From positions 1 through 64,000 of the forward strand of contig NZ_LJHV01000003.1 in assembly GCF_001296025.1 (NCBI RefSeq): a stretch of 64,000 bases of DNA. Reading direction: 5' to 3'. Source of the stretch: Porphyrobacter sp. AAP60 (GTDB lineage Bacteria; Pseudomonadota; Alphaproteobacteria; Sphingomonadales; Sphingomonadaceae). A model generated the notes under the pieces. It was not told the origin of the DNA and ran no database searches. It worked only from the letters and a program-made list of their open reading frames with translations. The first letter of the stretch is position 1; every line of letters begins with the position of its first letter. The position numbers and the translations under genes were made by a program. Positions 18,342-28,472 of the stretch are shown here, piece by piece.

Positions 18342-19694
18342 ATGATCGGGCGGACATTGATGGCATTGGCGGCAGCGCTGACAGCGGCGCCAGCGCTCGC
18401 CGACACGCCCCTGCCCATGAGCCAGACCGAACAGGCCGCCCCCGCCCTGCCCAGCATCCTTGCTCCGCGCGAGCGGGCCGACACCGAAAACCGCATTCTG
18501 GCGCAGCGGCTCGATACTGTGCTGCCCGCGATCATGCGCGAACAGGGGATCGACCTGTGGCTGCTGGTGACGCGTGAGTATTTCGAAGAGCCGGTGGTCG
18601 CTTCGATGCTCGATGCCGAGAACATGCACGCGCGCAGGCGCACCATCCTGATCCTGCACGATCCGGGCGAAGGCCAACCGATCGAACGCCTTACTGTCAG
18701 CCGCTATGGCCTTGGCGGATTGTTCGAGCCCGCTTGGAACCCGGATGAACAGCCCAATCAGTGGCAGGCGGTGGCCGACATCATTGCCGCGCGCAATCCG
18801 GCCAAGATCGCAATCAATTCGTCAGACCTCACCCAATTCGCCGATGGCATGACGCTGAGCCAGTATGATCGCTTCATGGCGAAGCTGCCGCCCGCGCTGC
18901 ACGAACGGCTCGTCAGCGGGGAGGGGCTGGCAATCCGCTGGCTCGAAACCCGCACCCCTGCTGAAATGGACCTGTACCCCAGCATCGTGCGCACCGCCCA
19001 CGCAGTGATCGCCGAGGCGTTTTCGCGGCAAGTGATCACGCCGGGCGTCACCAAGGCCGAGGACGTGCAATGGTGGTACCGTGACCGGCTGATGCAGCTG
19101 GGCCTTGAACCGTGGTTCCACCCCTCGGTTGCAATCCAGCGGCAGGGTACAAAGGGAATGCTGGAAGGCGCAGAAGTGATCCAGCCGGGCGATCTGCTGT
19201 GGACCGATTTCGGGATCACCTACCTGCGGCTCAATACCGATACGCAGCACCTGGCCTATGTGCTAAAGCCGGGCGAGACCGAGGCTCCGGCGGGCCTCCG
19301 CGCGGGCCTGGCGAACAGCAACCGGGTGCAGGATTTCCTCACCCGCGCCTTCAAAGTCGGGCGGTCTGGCAACGAGGTGCTGGCGATCGCGCGCGCAGAT
19401 AGCATTGCTGCGGACCTCGATCCGTCGATCTACACCCACCCCATCGGCAGCCACGGCCACGGTGCGGGACCGAGCATCGGGTTCTGGGACAACCAGAACG
19501 CCGACCCGCGCGGCGGCGGGTTGATCAATGCGAACACGGCGTGGTCAATCGAGCTGACGTCCTATGCGGCAGTGCCCGAATGGGGCGGGCAGCGGGTCGA
19601 TTTCCGCACGGAAGAGGACGCCTTCTTCGACGGCGAAACCGTGCGCTTCATCGACGGCCGCCAGACGGAGATCACGCTGATCGCGTCGGATTAG
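18342..19694 (+). CDS. Secreted M24-family metallopeptidase (Xaa-Pro aminopeptidase-like)
   Basis: The 450-residue precursor has a signal peptide (MIGRTLMALAAALTAAPALA). A creatinase-like N-terminal domain is followed by the pita-bread M24 domain. LLWTDFGITYLRLNTDTQH supplies the two Asp ligands, SHGHGAGPSIGFWD the His and SIELTSYA a Glu. Typical substrates are X-Pro peptides, though some members act on creatine-like compounds. ATG 18342 follows AAGGGGA and begins the signal peptide; the frame is open 54 bases further upstream. It may be cotranscribed with the citrate-synthase-like gene. Its stop overlaps the convergent SMP-30 gene. Confidence 0.83.
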   Translation: MIGRTLMALAAALTAAPALADTPLPMSQTEQAAPALPSILAPRERADTENRILAQRLDTVLPAIMREQGIDLWLLVTREYFEEPVVASMLDAENMHARRRTILILHDPGEGQPIERLTVSRYGLGGLFEPAWNPDEQPNQWQAVADIIAARNPAKIAINSSDLTQFADGMTLSQYDRFMAKLPPALHERLVSGEGLAIRWLETRTPAEMDLYPSIVRTAHAVIAEAFSRQVITPGVTKAEDVQWWYRDRLMQLGLEPWFHPSVAIQRQGTKGMLEGAEVIQPGDLLWTDFGITYLRLNTDTQHLAYVLKPGETEAPAGLRAGLANSNRVQDFLTRAFKVGRSGNEVLAIARADSIAADLDPSIYTHPIGSHGHGAGPSIGFWDNQNADPRGGGLINANTAWSIELTSYAAVPEWGGQRVDFRTEEDAFFDGETVRFIDGRQTEITLIASD

Positions 19695-20650
19695 CGGCTG
19701 GAAGAACCAGAGCCGCGCGCATTGGTCTTCACGTGATACACGTCGGTCAGCGCGCTGATGTAAAGCTCCGACAGGTCAGCCCCGCCCCACGCAAGATTGG
19801 TGGCGCGTTTGGGCGTGGCGAGCCGTTCAATCACCGCGCCCTTGGCCGGATCGATCACACAGATACCGCCCGGACAAGTGGTGTAGACACGTCCCTCTGT
19901 ATCGACCCGCACCCCGTCAACCCGTCCCGGCGTGCTGTCGTCAGTCACATCGACCACCAGCCGCTTGCCCGATGCGGTGCCATCGGCGGCAAGGTCATAG
20001 GCCCACAGCGTCTGGGTCGCGGTGTCGCCAACATACAGCACCGTTTCATCGGGCGAGAGCGCGAGGCCGTTGGGGCGGGACAGGGCATCGTCGATCAACA
20101 CCATCTTGCCCGTCGCCTCATCAAGCGCGAACACCCCTGAAAAACCTACCTCGCTTGTCCGCTCGCCAAGGCCATAGGGCGGGTCGGTGAACAGGATCAG
20201 CCCGTCGCTGCGCACCACCACATCATTGGGGCTGTTGAGGCGCTTGCCCCGATACGTGTCCACGATCACCTGCCGCCCGCCTTCCGGCGTCCAGCGGGTA
20301 ATCGCGCCGCTGCCGTGTTCGGCGTTGATGAGGCGGCCTTGCAGATCGAAGGTGTGGCCATTGGCATTCGCGCTGGGGGTGTAGAGCACCTGCGGCGCGG
20401 CATCGCCGGGCGTCATGACATAGACCGTATCGCCCGGAATATCGCTGAAAATGATCCGCGCTCCGTCCCACGCCGGGCCTTCGGTAAAGGTGTATCCGGT
20501 GGCGGCCAGTTCGAGGCTGTCGGGGATTAGGATGGTGTCAGCCGCAGCAGTCTCGTCCTGCGCCATCAACGAAGCGCCGATCATCGCGCAGGCCACAGCC
20601 ACTGCCGCGATCAGAGCGACCTGCACCACCCTGCCCTTGCTACTGCCCAT
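19691..20650 (-). CDS. SMP-30/gluconolactonase-family protein, exported
   Basis: The protein has 319 residues, with an N-terminal membrane or signal segment (VALIAAVAVACAMIGASLMA). A six-bladed propeller follows, with FTEGPAWDG, NGHTFDLQGRLINAEHG, LNSPNDVVVRSDG, FTDPPYGL, LSRPNGLALSPDE and VDGVRVDTEGRVYTT. The Glu, Asn and Asp in these blocks are the usual metal ligands. Family members hydrolyse sugar or aldonic acid lactones. The open frame runs far upstream (to 21178), antisense to mmsA. ATG 20650 has AAGGGA six bases before it; ATG 20653 and ATG 20668 are alternatives. Confidence 0.85.
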   Translation of the reverse strand: MGSSKGRVVQVALIAAVAVACAMIGASLMAQDETAAADTILIPDSLELAATGYTFTEGPAWDGARIIFSDIPGDTVYVMTPGDAAPQVLYTPSANANGHTFDLQGRLINAEHGSGAITRWTPEGGRQVIVDTYRGKRLNSPNDVVVRSDGLILFTDPPYGLGERTSEVGFSGVFALDEATGKMVLIDDALSRPNGLALSPDETVLYVGDTATQTLWAYDLAADGTASGKRLVVDVTDDSTPGRVDGVRVDTEGRVYTTCPGGICVIDPAKGAVIERLATPKRATNLAWGGADLSELYISALTDVYHVKTNARGSGSSSR

Positions 20651-20792
20651 CATCCGTCCCTTGTCCATCTCGTCGCAAGCACACCGTGCCCCGTCGCGCC
20701 TGCCGATGCCAGCACTTTTGAGGGGAGCCACAAGGGTTGCATGAGGCCCGCTCGGGGGGCATTGGGGCGGCAGAGACAGGAGACCTATTTCC

Positions 20793-22286
20793 ATGCGCCA
20801 GATCGACCACTTCATCGTCGGCGACAGCCCCGTGCCCACCCGCAAGCACGCCATCTGGAACCCCTCGACCGGCGAAGTGCAGGCCGAAGTTGCCCTGGGC
20901 GATGCTGCGCTGCTGGCCCGCGCGGTGGAAACGGCCAAGCGCGTCCAGCCCGCGTGGGCCGCCACCAACCCCCAGCGCCGCGCACGGGTGATGTTCGCTT
21001 TCAAGGAATTGGTCGAAGCGAACATGCAGAGCCTTGCCGAAATGCTCTCGTCCGAGCACGGCAAGACCGTGCCCGATGCGCGCGGCGATGTGCAGCGCGG
21101 GCTGGAAGTGATCGAATATGCCTGCGGGTTGCCGCAGATCATGAAGGGTGAATATACCCACGGCGCCGGGCCGGGCATTGATGTTTACTCGGTGCGCCAG
21201 CCGCTCGGCATCGGGGTCGGCATCACGCCGTTCAACTTTCCGGCGATGATCCCGATGTGGATGTTCGGCATGGCGTGTGCTGCGGGCAATGCCTTCATCC
21301 TCAAGCCTTCGGAACGCGATCCTTCAGTGCCGGTGCGGCTGGCCGAACTGTTCCTTGAAGCCGGCGCGCCCGAGGGGCTGCTGCAAGTCGTCCACGGTGA
21401 CAAGGAAATGGTCGACGCAATCCTCGATCACCCCGATATCGCCGCGATCAGCTTCGTCGGAAGCTCCGACATCGCGCAATATATCTACGCGCGCGGCACG
21501 GCGAACAACAAGCGGGTGCAGGCGTTTGGCGGGGCGAAGAACCACGGGATCGTGCTGCCCGATGCCGATCTCGATCAGGTGGTCAACGACTTGACCGGCG
21601 CGGCCTTCGGCTCGGCAGGCGAACGCTGCATGGCGCTGCCGGTGGTGGTGCCGGTGGGCGAGGAGACGGCGGAGCGGCTGAAGGAAAAGCTGCTCAAGTC
21701 GATCGCCGCCCTGCGCATCGGCGTGTCGAACGATCCCGACGCGGATTACGGCCCGGTGGTCACGCCCGAACACAAGGCGCGGATCGAACAGTGGATCACC
21801 ACCGCCGAGGAAGAGGGCGCAGAGATCGTCGTCGACGGGCGCGGCTTCACGTTGCAGGGCCACGAGAAAGGCTTCTTCGTCGGCCCGACGCTGATCGATC
21901 ATGTCACCCCGCAGATGACATCCTATCAGGAAGAAATCTTCGGCCCCGTGCTTCAGATCGTGCGGGCCAAGGACTTCGAGGAAGCCGTGCGCCTGCCGAG
22001 CGAGCATCAATATGGCAACGGCGTCGCGATCTTCACCCGCAACGGCCACGCCGCGCGCGAATTTGCCGCGCGGGTCAATGTCGGCATGGTCGGCATCAAC
22101 GTGCCGATCCCCGTGCCGGTCGCCTATCACTCCTTCGGCGGGTGGAAGCGTTCCGGCTTCGGCGATATCGACCAGTATGGCACCGAGGGCCTGCGGTTCT
22201 GGACCAAGAACAAGAAGATCACCCAGCGCTGGCCCGATGGCGGCGGAGACGGATCGAACGCCTTCGTCATCCCGACGATGGGGTAA
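20793..22286 (+). CDS. mmsA: Methylmalonate-semialdehyde dehydrogenase (acylating)
   Basis: The 497-residue enzyme converts methylmalonate semialdehyde plus CoA and NAD+ to propionyl-CoA in valine catabolism; it also acts on malonate semialdehyde. GITPFNFPAMIPMWMF, the catalytic Cys in GSAGERCMALP, FVGSSDIAQYIY and the NAD-binding KPSERDPS are typical of MmsA. NPSTGEV opens the N-terminal domain. AGGAGA lies ten bases before the ATG. No other mms genes are adjacent, so it appears to be monocistronic. Confidence 0.94.
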   Translation: MRQIDHFIVGDSPVPTRKHAIWNPSTGEVQAEVALGDAALLARAVETAKRVQPAWAATNPQRRARVMFAFKELVEANMQSLAEMLSSEHGKTVPDARGDVQRGLEVIEYACGLPQIMKGEYTHGAGPGIDVYSVRQPLGIGVGITPFNFPAMIPMWMFGMACAAGNAFILKPSERDPSVPVRLAELFLEAGAPEGLLQVVHGDKEMVDAILDHPDIAAISFVGSSDIAQYIYARGTANNKRVQAFGGAKNHGIVLPDADLDQVVNDLTGAAFGSAGERCMALPVVVPVGEETAERLKEKLLKSIAALRIGVSNDPDADYGPVVTPEHKARIEQWITTAEEEGAEIVVDGRGFTLQGHEKGFFVGPTLIDHVTPQMTSYQEEIFGPVLQIVRAKDFEEAVRLPSEHQYGNGVAIFTRNGHAAREFAARVNVGMVGINVPIPVPVAYHSFGGWKRSGFGDIDQYGTEGLRFWTKNKKITQRWPDGGGDGSNAFVIPTMG

Positions 22287-22406
22287 GGCGGCGCAAAACG
22301 CCCGCCCTGCATCAACGACAATACTGCAACACCTTCAGCTTATCTTGCGCAAAGCACGTTCTGGCGACTTGGAAATGTCATAAAGTCTCGCCTATGTGTC
22401 GAAACC

Positions 22407-23237
22407 ATGGAGAGTTGCAGAAAAGTCACCGCGCTCGTCCTCGCGGGTAAGCGCGCGGGCGTGCTGGATCCACTGGCAGCGCGCGCAGGGGTGGCGCAAA
22501 AGGCGGTCGTGCCGATCAACGGTGTCCCGATGATCGAGCGGGTGGTGCGGCAGGTCGCTGCTTGCGACGCGGTAGATGCGATCCGGATCGTCGCGCATGA
22601 ACGGGATGAAATCGCCGCGCTGCCCACGATTGCCGCGCTGGCGCAGAAAAACCGTCTGACAATTGTCGAGGGACGTCACAATCTGGTCGACAGTGTGGTC
22701 GGCGCAGTCGACGGTGCGGCCTTTCCGGTGATGATCACCACCGCTGACAACTGCCTTGTCACCCCCGATGGCTATGCCGAGTTCATTGCGGGGTGTCTTG
22801 CCGCCGGGGCAGAGGGCGCCGCTGGCCTTGCCCGCAAGGAAGATGTGCAAGCCGCCGATCCGCAGGGGCAACAGCGCTTTTACAAGTTCCGCGACGGCGG
22901 CTATTCCAATTGCAACCTGTATTGGCTGGGCAACACCAAGGCCGTGTCGGCGGCCGAGATCTGGCGCGAAGGCGGGCAGTTCGTGAAATTCCCGCGCCGC
23001 ATCATCAAGGCGTTTGGCCTGCTCAACCTGCTGCGGTTCTGGCTTGGTAATGGCACCAAGGAAAAGCTGTTCGCGCAGATTTCCCGCCGGTTCGGCCTGC
23101 GGCTGGTGCCGGTGGTGCTGTCGGACGGGCATTTTGCCATCGACGTGGACAATGAAACGACCTATGCGGTGACCGAGAAAATCCTCAAGCAACGCGAAGG
23201 CGACGGGGCAACCGCGCCATTGCGCGCAGCCCGATAG
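22407..23237 (+). CDS. MobA-like nucleotidyltransferase
   Basis: A 276-residue GT-A-fold nucleotidyltransferase. LVLAGKRAGVLDPLAARAGVA and KAVVPINGVPMIERVV form the NTP-binding N-terminus, and ITTADNCLVTPDG holds the metal-binding acidic residue. The second half (FYKFRDGGYSNCNLYWLG, HFAIDVDNETTY) defines the acceptor side but does not identify it. A flippase gene follows after 24 bp, so activation of a sugar or polyol phosphate for an envelope glycan or lipid is plausible (inference). Confidence 0.78.
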   Translation: MESCRKVTALVLAGKRAGVLDPLAARAGVAQKAVVPINGVPMIERVVRQVAACDAVDAIRIVAHERDEIAALPTIAALAQKNRLTIVEGRHNLVDSVVGAVDGAAFPVMITTADNCLVTPDGYAEFIAGCLAAGAEGAAGLARKEDVQAADPQGQQRFYKFRDGGYSNCNLYWLGNTKAVSAAEIWREGGQFVKFPRRIIKAFGLLNLLRFWLGNGTKEKLFAQISRRFGLRLVPVVLSDGHFAIDVDNETTYAVTEKILKQREGDGATAPLRAAR

Positions 23238-23261
23238 GCTACCGACAGCACGCGCTATCCG

Positions 23262-24572
23262 ATGAAGCAGATATTTGCCAATATGGGCTGGCTGCTCGGA
23301 GGCCGCGGGTTCAACGCAGTGTTAAGCCTGGTGTATCTCGCCATCGCCGCGCGCACGCTGGGCACCGAAGGCTTTGGCCACTTTGCGCTGATCATCGCGC
23401 TGGGGCAGGCGATCACCGGCTTTTCCAGCTTCCAGACCTGGCAGTTCATCGTACGCTGGGGAGCCGATCCCGATCAGCCCGGCGTCGATCTCCAGCGGGC
23501 GCGCGAGGCGACCGGGTTTGCGGTTGCGCTTGACGGGGTCTCGATCATCGTCGGCACGTTCGCCTCGGTGGCGCTGGTGCTGACGGCGCCCCTATGGCTC
23601 GATGTGCCGACCGATCTGATGTGGCTGACCTTCGGCTATTGCGTGATCTCCTTGCTGTCGATCCGCACCACACCGACAGGGATGCTGCGGCTTCATTCCG
23701 AATATGGCAAGGCGACCTGGGCCGAAGCCGTGCAGCCGATCATCCGCACCACCGGCGCGGGATTGGCGCTGTGGCTAATGCCCGATGTGACCGGTTTCAT
23801 CCTGGCCTTCGCCGCGTCAGAGATCGCCACCGCGATCGCCCTGTGGATCGTCGCCGCGCGCGTGCAGCCGGTGCCGCTGTCCTCGGTCAGCCTGCGCGCC
23901 ATTCCGTCGCGCCACAAGGATGCCTGGAAGTTTGTGCTGTCCACCAATATGTCTGGCAGCCTTGCGGTGGCGGGCAAGCAGGTGATGATCCTGCTGGTGG
24001 GCACCTTCGGCGGGGCCTATCTTGCAGGCGGCTTCCGCATCGCCAACCAGCTGGGCGTGGCGCTGATTGCGCTGGCGCAGACGATCTCCAAGGCGATCCT
24101 GCCCGAACTGGTGCAATCGCGCGAAACCGCGGTCGATATCGCCCGGCGGATGGCGAACATCGCCGCGATTGCCGGGGTGACGGCGGTGGTCACCGCGATC
24201 CTGTTCGGCCGCCCCGGCCTTGCCCTTGTCGCCGGCGAACAGTTCACCGGATTTTACTGGGCGATGATCATTCTCAGCATCGCTGGCGCGGTGGAACTGG
24301 TCGGCGCGAGTCTTGAATCGCTGTTGATCTCGGCCGGCAAGGCGCACGTCGCCTTCCTCGTCCGGCTATTCCCGACAGTGCTTGCGCTGGTGATGCTGGA
24401 AGCGGCGATCGGCTGGAAGGGCGCGCAGGGGGCAGGGTTTGCATTGCTGGGATCGAGCGTGCTGACCGTGGTCGGGTTCTATCTGGCGATTTTGAACCTG
24501 AAGCAGTTCCGGATCGTGGTGGTGCCGGACGAACAGGGGGCGGACACGGGGCCCGCCCCTCCCAAGAAATAG
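23262..24572 (+). CDS. Polysaccharide/lipid flippase-like membrane protein
   Basis: A 436-residue membrane protein with about 12-14 hydrophobic helices. It begins MGWLLGGRGFNAVLSLVYLAIAARTLGTEGFGHFALIIAL, typical of Wzx-type polysaccharide flippases of the MOP superfamily. It lies directly downstream of a nucleotidyltransferase gene and probably exports a lipid-linked glycan. No glycosyltransferase or polymerase genes are adjacent, so the product is unknown. The gene ends just before a large palindromic repeat that may end transcription from both sides. Confidence 0.85.
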   Translation: MKQIFANMGWLLGGRGFNAVLSLVYLAIAARTLGTEGFGHFALIIALGQAITGFSSFQTWQFIVRWGADPDQPGVDLQRAREATGFAVALDGVSIIVGTFASVALVLTAPLWLDVPTDLMWLTFGYCVISLLSIRTTPTGMLRLHSEYGKATWAEAVQPIIRTTGAGLALWLMPDVTGFILAFAASEIATAIALWIVAARVQPVPLSSVSLRAIPSRHKDAWKFVLSTNMSGSLAVAGKQVMILLVGTFGGAYLAGGFRIANQLGVALIALAQTISKAILPELVQSRETAVDIARRMANIAAIAGVTAVVTAILFGRPGLALVAGEQFTGFYWAMIILSIAGAVELVGASLESLLISAGKAHVAFLVRLFPTVLALVMLEAAIGWKGAQGAGFALLGSSVLTVVGFYLAILNLKQFRIVVVPDEQGADTGPAPPKK

Positions 24573-24578
24573 GTCAGT

Positions 24579-24677
24579 CCCGTTCGCCCTGAGCTTGTCG
24601 AAGGACTGCACTTCTTTTCTGCGGTCAGCGTTGACCTCAAGAAAAGACGGCCCTTCGACAAGCTCAGGGCGAACGGG
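24579..24677. repeat. 99-bp palindromic element with nested hairpins
   Basis: Perfect 26-bp arms (24579-24604 and 24652-24677) contain CGTTCGCCCTGAGCTTGTCG. Inside are a second inverted pair, CTTTTCT/AGAAAAG, and an inner pair, GGTCA/TGACC. The whole unit can fold into one long hairpin. It sits between the convergent genes for the flippase and gcvPB. The arm sequence is, to my recollection, a common interspersed repeat in sphingomonads, resembling a paired REP element or MITE. Confidence 0.85.
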
Positions 24678-24689
24678 GAACGTTGTCGC

Positions 24690-26246
24690 CTACCCCTCGT
24701 AAGCCAGCTTGGGCTTCCGCGCCGCGGCCGTTTCATCAAGCCTGCGCCGGGGTGCATAGTAAGGCGCCTGCTTCAGCGCCTCGTCCCCTGCCAGTGCCCG
24801 TTCCACCACCGCGCGGAAGGCAGTGATGAACTGGTCGATCGCCGCCTTGCTCTCCGTCTCGGTCGGCTCGACCAGCATTGCGCCGTGGACGACCAGCGGG
24901 AAATACACCGTCATCGGGTGGTAGCCTTCGTCGATCAGGCCCTTGGCGACATCCAGCGTCGACAAGCCTCCGCCGAAATCCTTGTCGCCGAACAGTGCCT
25001 CGTGCATGCACGGGCCGCTGTCAGCGAAGGGCGCGTGGAGAATGTCTTCCATGGAACGCAGGATGTAATTGGCGTTGAGCACCGCGTCCTCGGCCACCTG
25101 CTTCAGCCCGTCCGCGCCGTGGCTGAGCATATAGGTGAGCGCGCGGGTGAACATGCCCATCTGCCCGTGGAACGCGGTCATCCGCCCGAAAGTCGGCCCG
25201 CGTTCCTCGCGGTTTTCTTCCTCGACAAGATAAAATTCGCCCGCATCATTCTTGCGTACGAAAGGCAGCGGGGCATAGGGCGCCAGCGCTTCGGACAAGA
25301 CCACCGGCCCAGACCCCGGTCCGCCGCCGCCGTGCGGGGTGGAGAAGGTCTTGTGCAGGTTGATATGCATCGCATCCACACCCAGATCGCCGGGGCGCAC
25401 CTTGCCGACGATGGCGTTGAAGTTCGCCCCGTCGCAATAGACATATCCGCCCGCCGCGTGGACCGCATCGGCGATTTCGCGGAAGTCCTTTTCGAACAAG
25501 CCGCAGGTGTTGGGATTGGTGATCATCACCGCCGCGACATCGGGGCCAAGGCGGGCCTTCAGCGCCGCCACATCGACGCGGCCTTCGGGCGTGGCGGGAA
25601 TATCCTCCACGCGGTAGTTGGCGAAAGCTGCAGTGGCAGGGTTGGTGCCGTGGGCGCTCTCGGGCACCAGCACCACCTCGCGCGCATCGCCGCGGGCTTC
25701 GTGCGCGGCGCGGATCGCAAGGATGCCGCACAGCTCGCCATGCGCGCCGGCCTTGGGGCTCATCGCCACAGCGGGCATCCCGGTGAGCGTGCACAGCCAA
25801 TGGCCAAGCTGGTGGACGACTTCCAGCGCGCCCTGCACCGTCGATTGCGGCGCGAGCGGGTGGATATCGGCAAAGCCCGGCAGCCGTGCGACCTTCTCAT
25901 TGAGGCGCGGGTTGTGCTTCATCGTGCAGCTGCCCAGCGGGAAAAAGCCGAGGTCGATCCCGTAGTTCTGGCGGCTGAGGCGCGTGTAATGGCGCACGGT
26001 TTCCGGCTCGGTCAGTCCGACGAGGCCGATGGGTTCGCTGCGCGCCAAGCCACCGAGGCGCGAGGGCGCAGCGGGATCAAGCGGCGGCAGATCGACACCG
26101 GTCACATCCTTGCGGCCGATTTCGAACAGCAGCGGTTCTTCCAGCATCAGCGCGCGGTTGCCGGTGGTGGTGGCGGGGCCGTTGTGCATCCCGTCTTCGG
26201 AGAGTTCCATTGCGGGCTTCCAGCCGCTCTTGTTGGGGGCGTTCAT
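24690..26246 (-). CDS. gcvPB: Glycine dehydrogenase (decarboxylating) subunit 2
   Basis: The PLP-binding subunit of the two-gene glycine cleavage P-protein, 518 residues. The PLP Lys lies in [45 protein letters not shown] and YCDGANFNA are P-protein blocks. Together with GcvPA it decarboxylates glycine and loads the aminomethyl group on GcvH. It is last in the gcvT-gcvH-GT-gcvPA-gcvPB operon and shares a four-base ATGA overlap with gcvPA, which ensures balanced translation of the two subunits. Confidence 0.96.
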   Translation of the reverse strand: MNAPNKSGWKPAMELSEDGMHNGPATTTGNRALMLEEPLLFEIGRKDVTGVDLPPLDPAAPSRLGGLARSEPIGLVGLTEPETVRHYTRLSRQNYGIDLGFFPLGSCTMKHNPRLNEKVARLPGFADIHPLAPQSTVQGALEVVHQLGHWLCTLTGMPAVAMSPKAGAHGELCGILAIRAAHEARGDAREVVLVPESAHGTNPATAAFANYRVEDIPATPEGRVDVAALKARLGPDVAAVMITNPNTCGLFEKDFREIADAVHAAGGYVYCDGANFNAIVGKVRPGDLGVDAMHINLHKTFSTPHGGGGPGSGPVVLSEALAPYAPLPFVRKNDAGEFYLVEEENREERGPTFGRMTAFHGQMGMFTRALTYMLSHGADGLKQVAEDAVLNANYILRSMEDILHAPFADSGPCMHEALFGDKDFGGGLSTLDVAKGLIDEGYHPMTVYFPLVVHGAMLVEPTETESKAAIDQFITAFRAVVERALAGDEALKQAPYYAPRRRLDETAAARKPKLAYEG

Positions 26247-27619
26247 TGGACGGACTCCTTGATGCTGGCTTCAAGCTCGCAGGCGAGGCGCTCGATATCA
26301 TCCTCGGTGGTGGTTTCTGTCACGGCGACAAGCAGTGCGTGTTCCAGCGCTGCGACACCGGGATAAAGCCTGCCCAGCGATACGCCGCCCAGCACGCCGC
26401 GATCCGCCAAATCGCGCACGATTTCGCGCGCAGGCTTGCCGCCGAGCATCAGGGTAAACTCGTTGAAAAAGCTGTTGTTGAGCACTTCCACACCGGGCAC
26501 ATTGGCAAGCCGGTCGGCAGCAAGGCAGGCCAGACGGTGGTTTTCAGCGGCAAGTTCGCGCAGGCCGCGCTCGCCCAGCAGCGTCATGTGAACGCTGAAG
26601 GCCAGCGCGCACAGGCCGGAATTGGTGCAGATGTTGCTGGTCGCCTTTTCGCGCCGGATGTGCTGTTCGCGGGTGGAAAGCGTGAGCACGAAGCCGCGCT
26701 TGCCCTCGGCATCGGTGGTCTCACCGCACAGCCGCCCCGGCATCTGGCGCACATGCTTGGGATCGCGCACCGCGAACAGGCCGAGGTATGGCCCGCCGAA
26801 TTGCAGGCCGACGCCCAGCGATTGCCCTTCGCCCACCACGATATCGGCGCCCATCTCTCCGGGCGATTTGCACGCGCCCAGGGCCACAGGTTCGGTGTTC
26901 ACCACCACCAGTAACGCGCCCCTGGCGTGGGCGGCTTCGGCCACCGGGGTCAGATCGCTGATGCGGCCCAGAATATCGGGATATTGCACCACCACGCAGG
27001 CGGTATCATCATCGATGCGGGCGATCAGACCACCCAGATCGGGCTCGGCGGTGATTGCGGGCATGGCATCGGCAATGGTGTCACCGGTGAATTTAGCCAT
27101 GGTCTTGACCACTTCGGCATAATGCGGATGCAGCGCGCCCGACAGCACGGCGCGGCTGCGGCGGGTAACGCGGGTGGCCATCGCCACCGCCTCCCAGCAC
27201 GCGGTCGACCCATCATAGAGCGAGGCATTCGCCACCGCGCAGCCATACAGACGCGCAACCTGCGTCTGGAACTCGAACAGCATCTGCAAGGTGCCCTGCG
27301 CGATTTCCGGCTGGTACGGCGTGTAGGCGGTCAGAAACTCGCCGCGCTGGATAATCGTATCGACGCTGGCGGGCACGTGATGGCGGTAAGCGCCTGCACC
27401 GAGGAAGAACGGCACATCGCCCGCCGCCATGTTCTTCGCAGCCAATGCCTTCATGTGACGTTCGACGGCCATCTCGCCTGCGTGCATCGGCAGGCCGCGG
27501 ATCGGGCCATCCAGCCGGGCGACTTCGGGAACGTCGACAAAAAGATCGTCCACTGTGGCCGCGCCGATTTTCGCCAGCATGGCTTGCCGGTCGGTGTCTG
27601 TGAGAGGAAGGTAGCGCAT
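26243..27619 (-). CDS. gcvPA: Glycine dehydrogenase (decarboxylating) subunit 1
   Basis: The N-terminal-half subunit of the split P-protein, 458 residues. [19 protein letters not shown] opens it. [54 protein letters not shown] and [20 protein letters not shown] are characteristic. The frame is open upstream to 27802, but that part overlaps the glycosyltransferase-like gene; ATG 27619 gives the standard N-terminus. It follows that gene after 34 bp and overlaps gcvPB by four bases. Confidence 0.95.
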   Translation of the reverse strand: MRYLPLTDTDRQAMLAKIGAATVDDLFVDVPEVARLDGPIRGLPMHAGEMAVERHMKALAAKNMAAGDVPFFLGAGAYRHHVPASVDTIIQRGEFLTAYTPYQPEIAQGTLQMLFEFQTQVARLYGCAVANASLYDGSTACWEAVAMATRVTRRSRAVLSGALHPHYAEVVKTMAKFTGDTIADAMPAITAEPDLGGLIARIDDDTACVVVQYPDILGRISDLTPVAEAAHARGALLVVVNTEPVALGACKSPGEMGADIVVGEGQSLGVGLQFGGPYLGLFAVRDPKHVRQMPGRLCGETTDAEGKRGFVLTLSTREQHIRREKATSNICTNSGLCALAFSVHMTLLGERGLRELAAENHRLACLAADRLANVPGVEVLNNSFFNEFTLMLGGKPAREIVRDLADRGVLGGVSLGRLYPGVAALEHALLVAVTETTTEDDIERLACELEASIKESVQ

Positions 27620-27653
27620 GGGTCTGGGTTGTCCGTGGCTGGTGGTGGTAAGG

Positions 27654-28472
27654 TCAGGCGGGAGAGGGTGCGGCGCGCAATTGCGCCAGATCGGCAAGCG
27701 CCCCGGCAAAACGCGCAGGGCCAGTGTGGGTGGTGCGCAGCCACGGGGCGAGCCAGATGCGATAGCCCGCATCGCGCACGCGGCGGCAGAAGGCATAATC
27801 ATCGGACAGCAGGTGCCCGGTGTCAGGATCGATCATCGGCTGGAACAGCGCGGTCAGATGATCGCCGGAAATCCCGCTGTCGCGGTCAAGCTGGTCGGCG
27901 GCGTAACGCAGTTCTGGATGGGCCGTACACAACGCCTCGATCACATCGCGGCGGATGATCATGAGGCCTGTGCCAACCCGCGCCAGTTCCAGCGGTTCAT
28001 CCAGCCGGAAGCCCGCCTGCGGATCGAGCGCGTCCAATGTGAACACGCCCGAATAGCGCTCCAGCGCCGCCGCATCGCTCTGCCCCAGCCCCTTTGCCGC
28101 CGCCGCAGCGACTGTGCCCCAGTTGATCCGCCGCTTGGGACACGGCGCGCCGACCACGGCGAGGCGATCATCGCCCTGCATCCGGGCCACAAGATCAAGC
28201 AGCGCCTCCGGCTCGAACCCGATATCGCCATCGATGAACACCAGATGGGTCGCATCCGATTGCAGGAAGGCGGCGGCCAGCACATTGCGCGCCCGGTCAA
28301 TCGCGGCATTGTTGCTGAGCCAGGCGAAGCTGCACGCCACATTGGCACGCTCCGCCGCGCCCGTCAGGCCCACCACGCTGCGCAGGTAATCGGCCTCGGC
28401 CCCGCCATACAGCGGGGTCGCGACCATCAACCGGCACACGCGCGTGATCGTGACGGGCGGCGTCTGCGTCAT
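27654..28472 (-). CDS. Glycosyltransferase-like (GT-A fold) protein inside the gcv operon
   Basis: A 272-residue protein. [10 protein letters not shown] opens a Rossmann-like half. [21 protein letters not shown] carries a DxD-type metal motif (DGD), and [30 protein letters not shown] is the acceptor-side block of GT-A glycosyltransferases. No signal peptide or membrane helix is seen. Its ATG 28472 overlaps the gcvH stop by four bases and gcvPA begins 34 bp after it, so it is embedded in the glycine cleavage operon. It has no obvious part in glycine metabolism; the donor and acceptor are unknown. Confidence 0.72.
   Translation of the reverse strand: MTQTPPVTITRVCRLMVATPLYGGAEADYLRSVVGLTGAAERANVACSFAWLSNNAAIDRARNVLAAAFLQSDATHLVFIDGDIGFEPEALLDLVARMQGDDRLAVVGAPCPKRRINWGTVAAAAAKGLGQSDAAALERYSGVFTLDALDPQAGFRLDEPLELARVGTGLMIIRRDVIEALCTAHPELRYAADQLDRDSGISGDHLTALFQPMIDPDTGHLLSDDYAFCRRVRDAGYRIWLAPWLRTTHTGPARFAGALADLAQLRAAPSPA

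Noticed and set aside
19691..21178. Long N-terminal extension of the SMP-30 protein
   Set aside because: The extra 176 codons lie antisense to the start of mmsA and lack a signal; AAGGGA marks a start at 20650.
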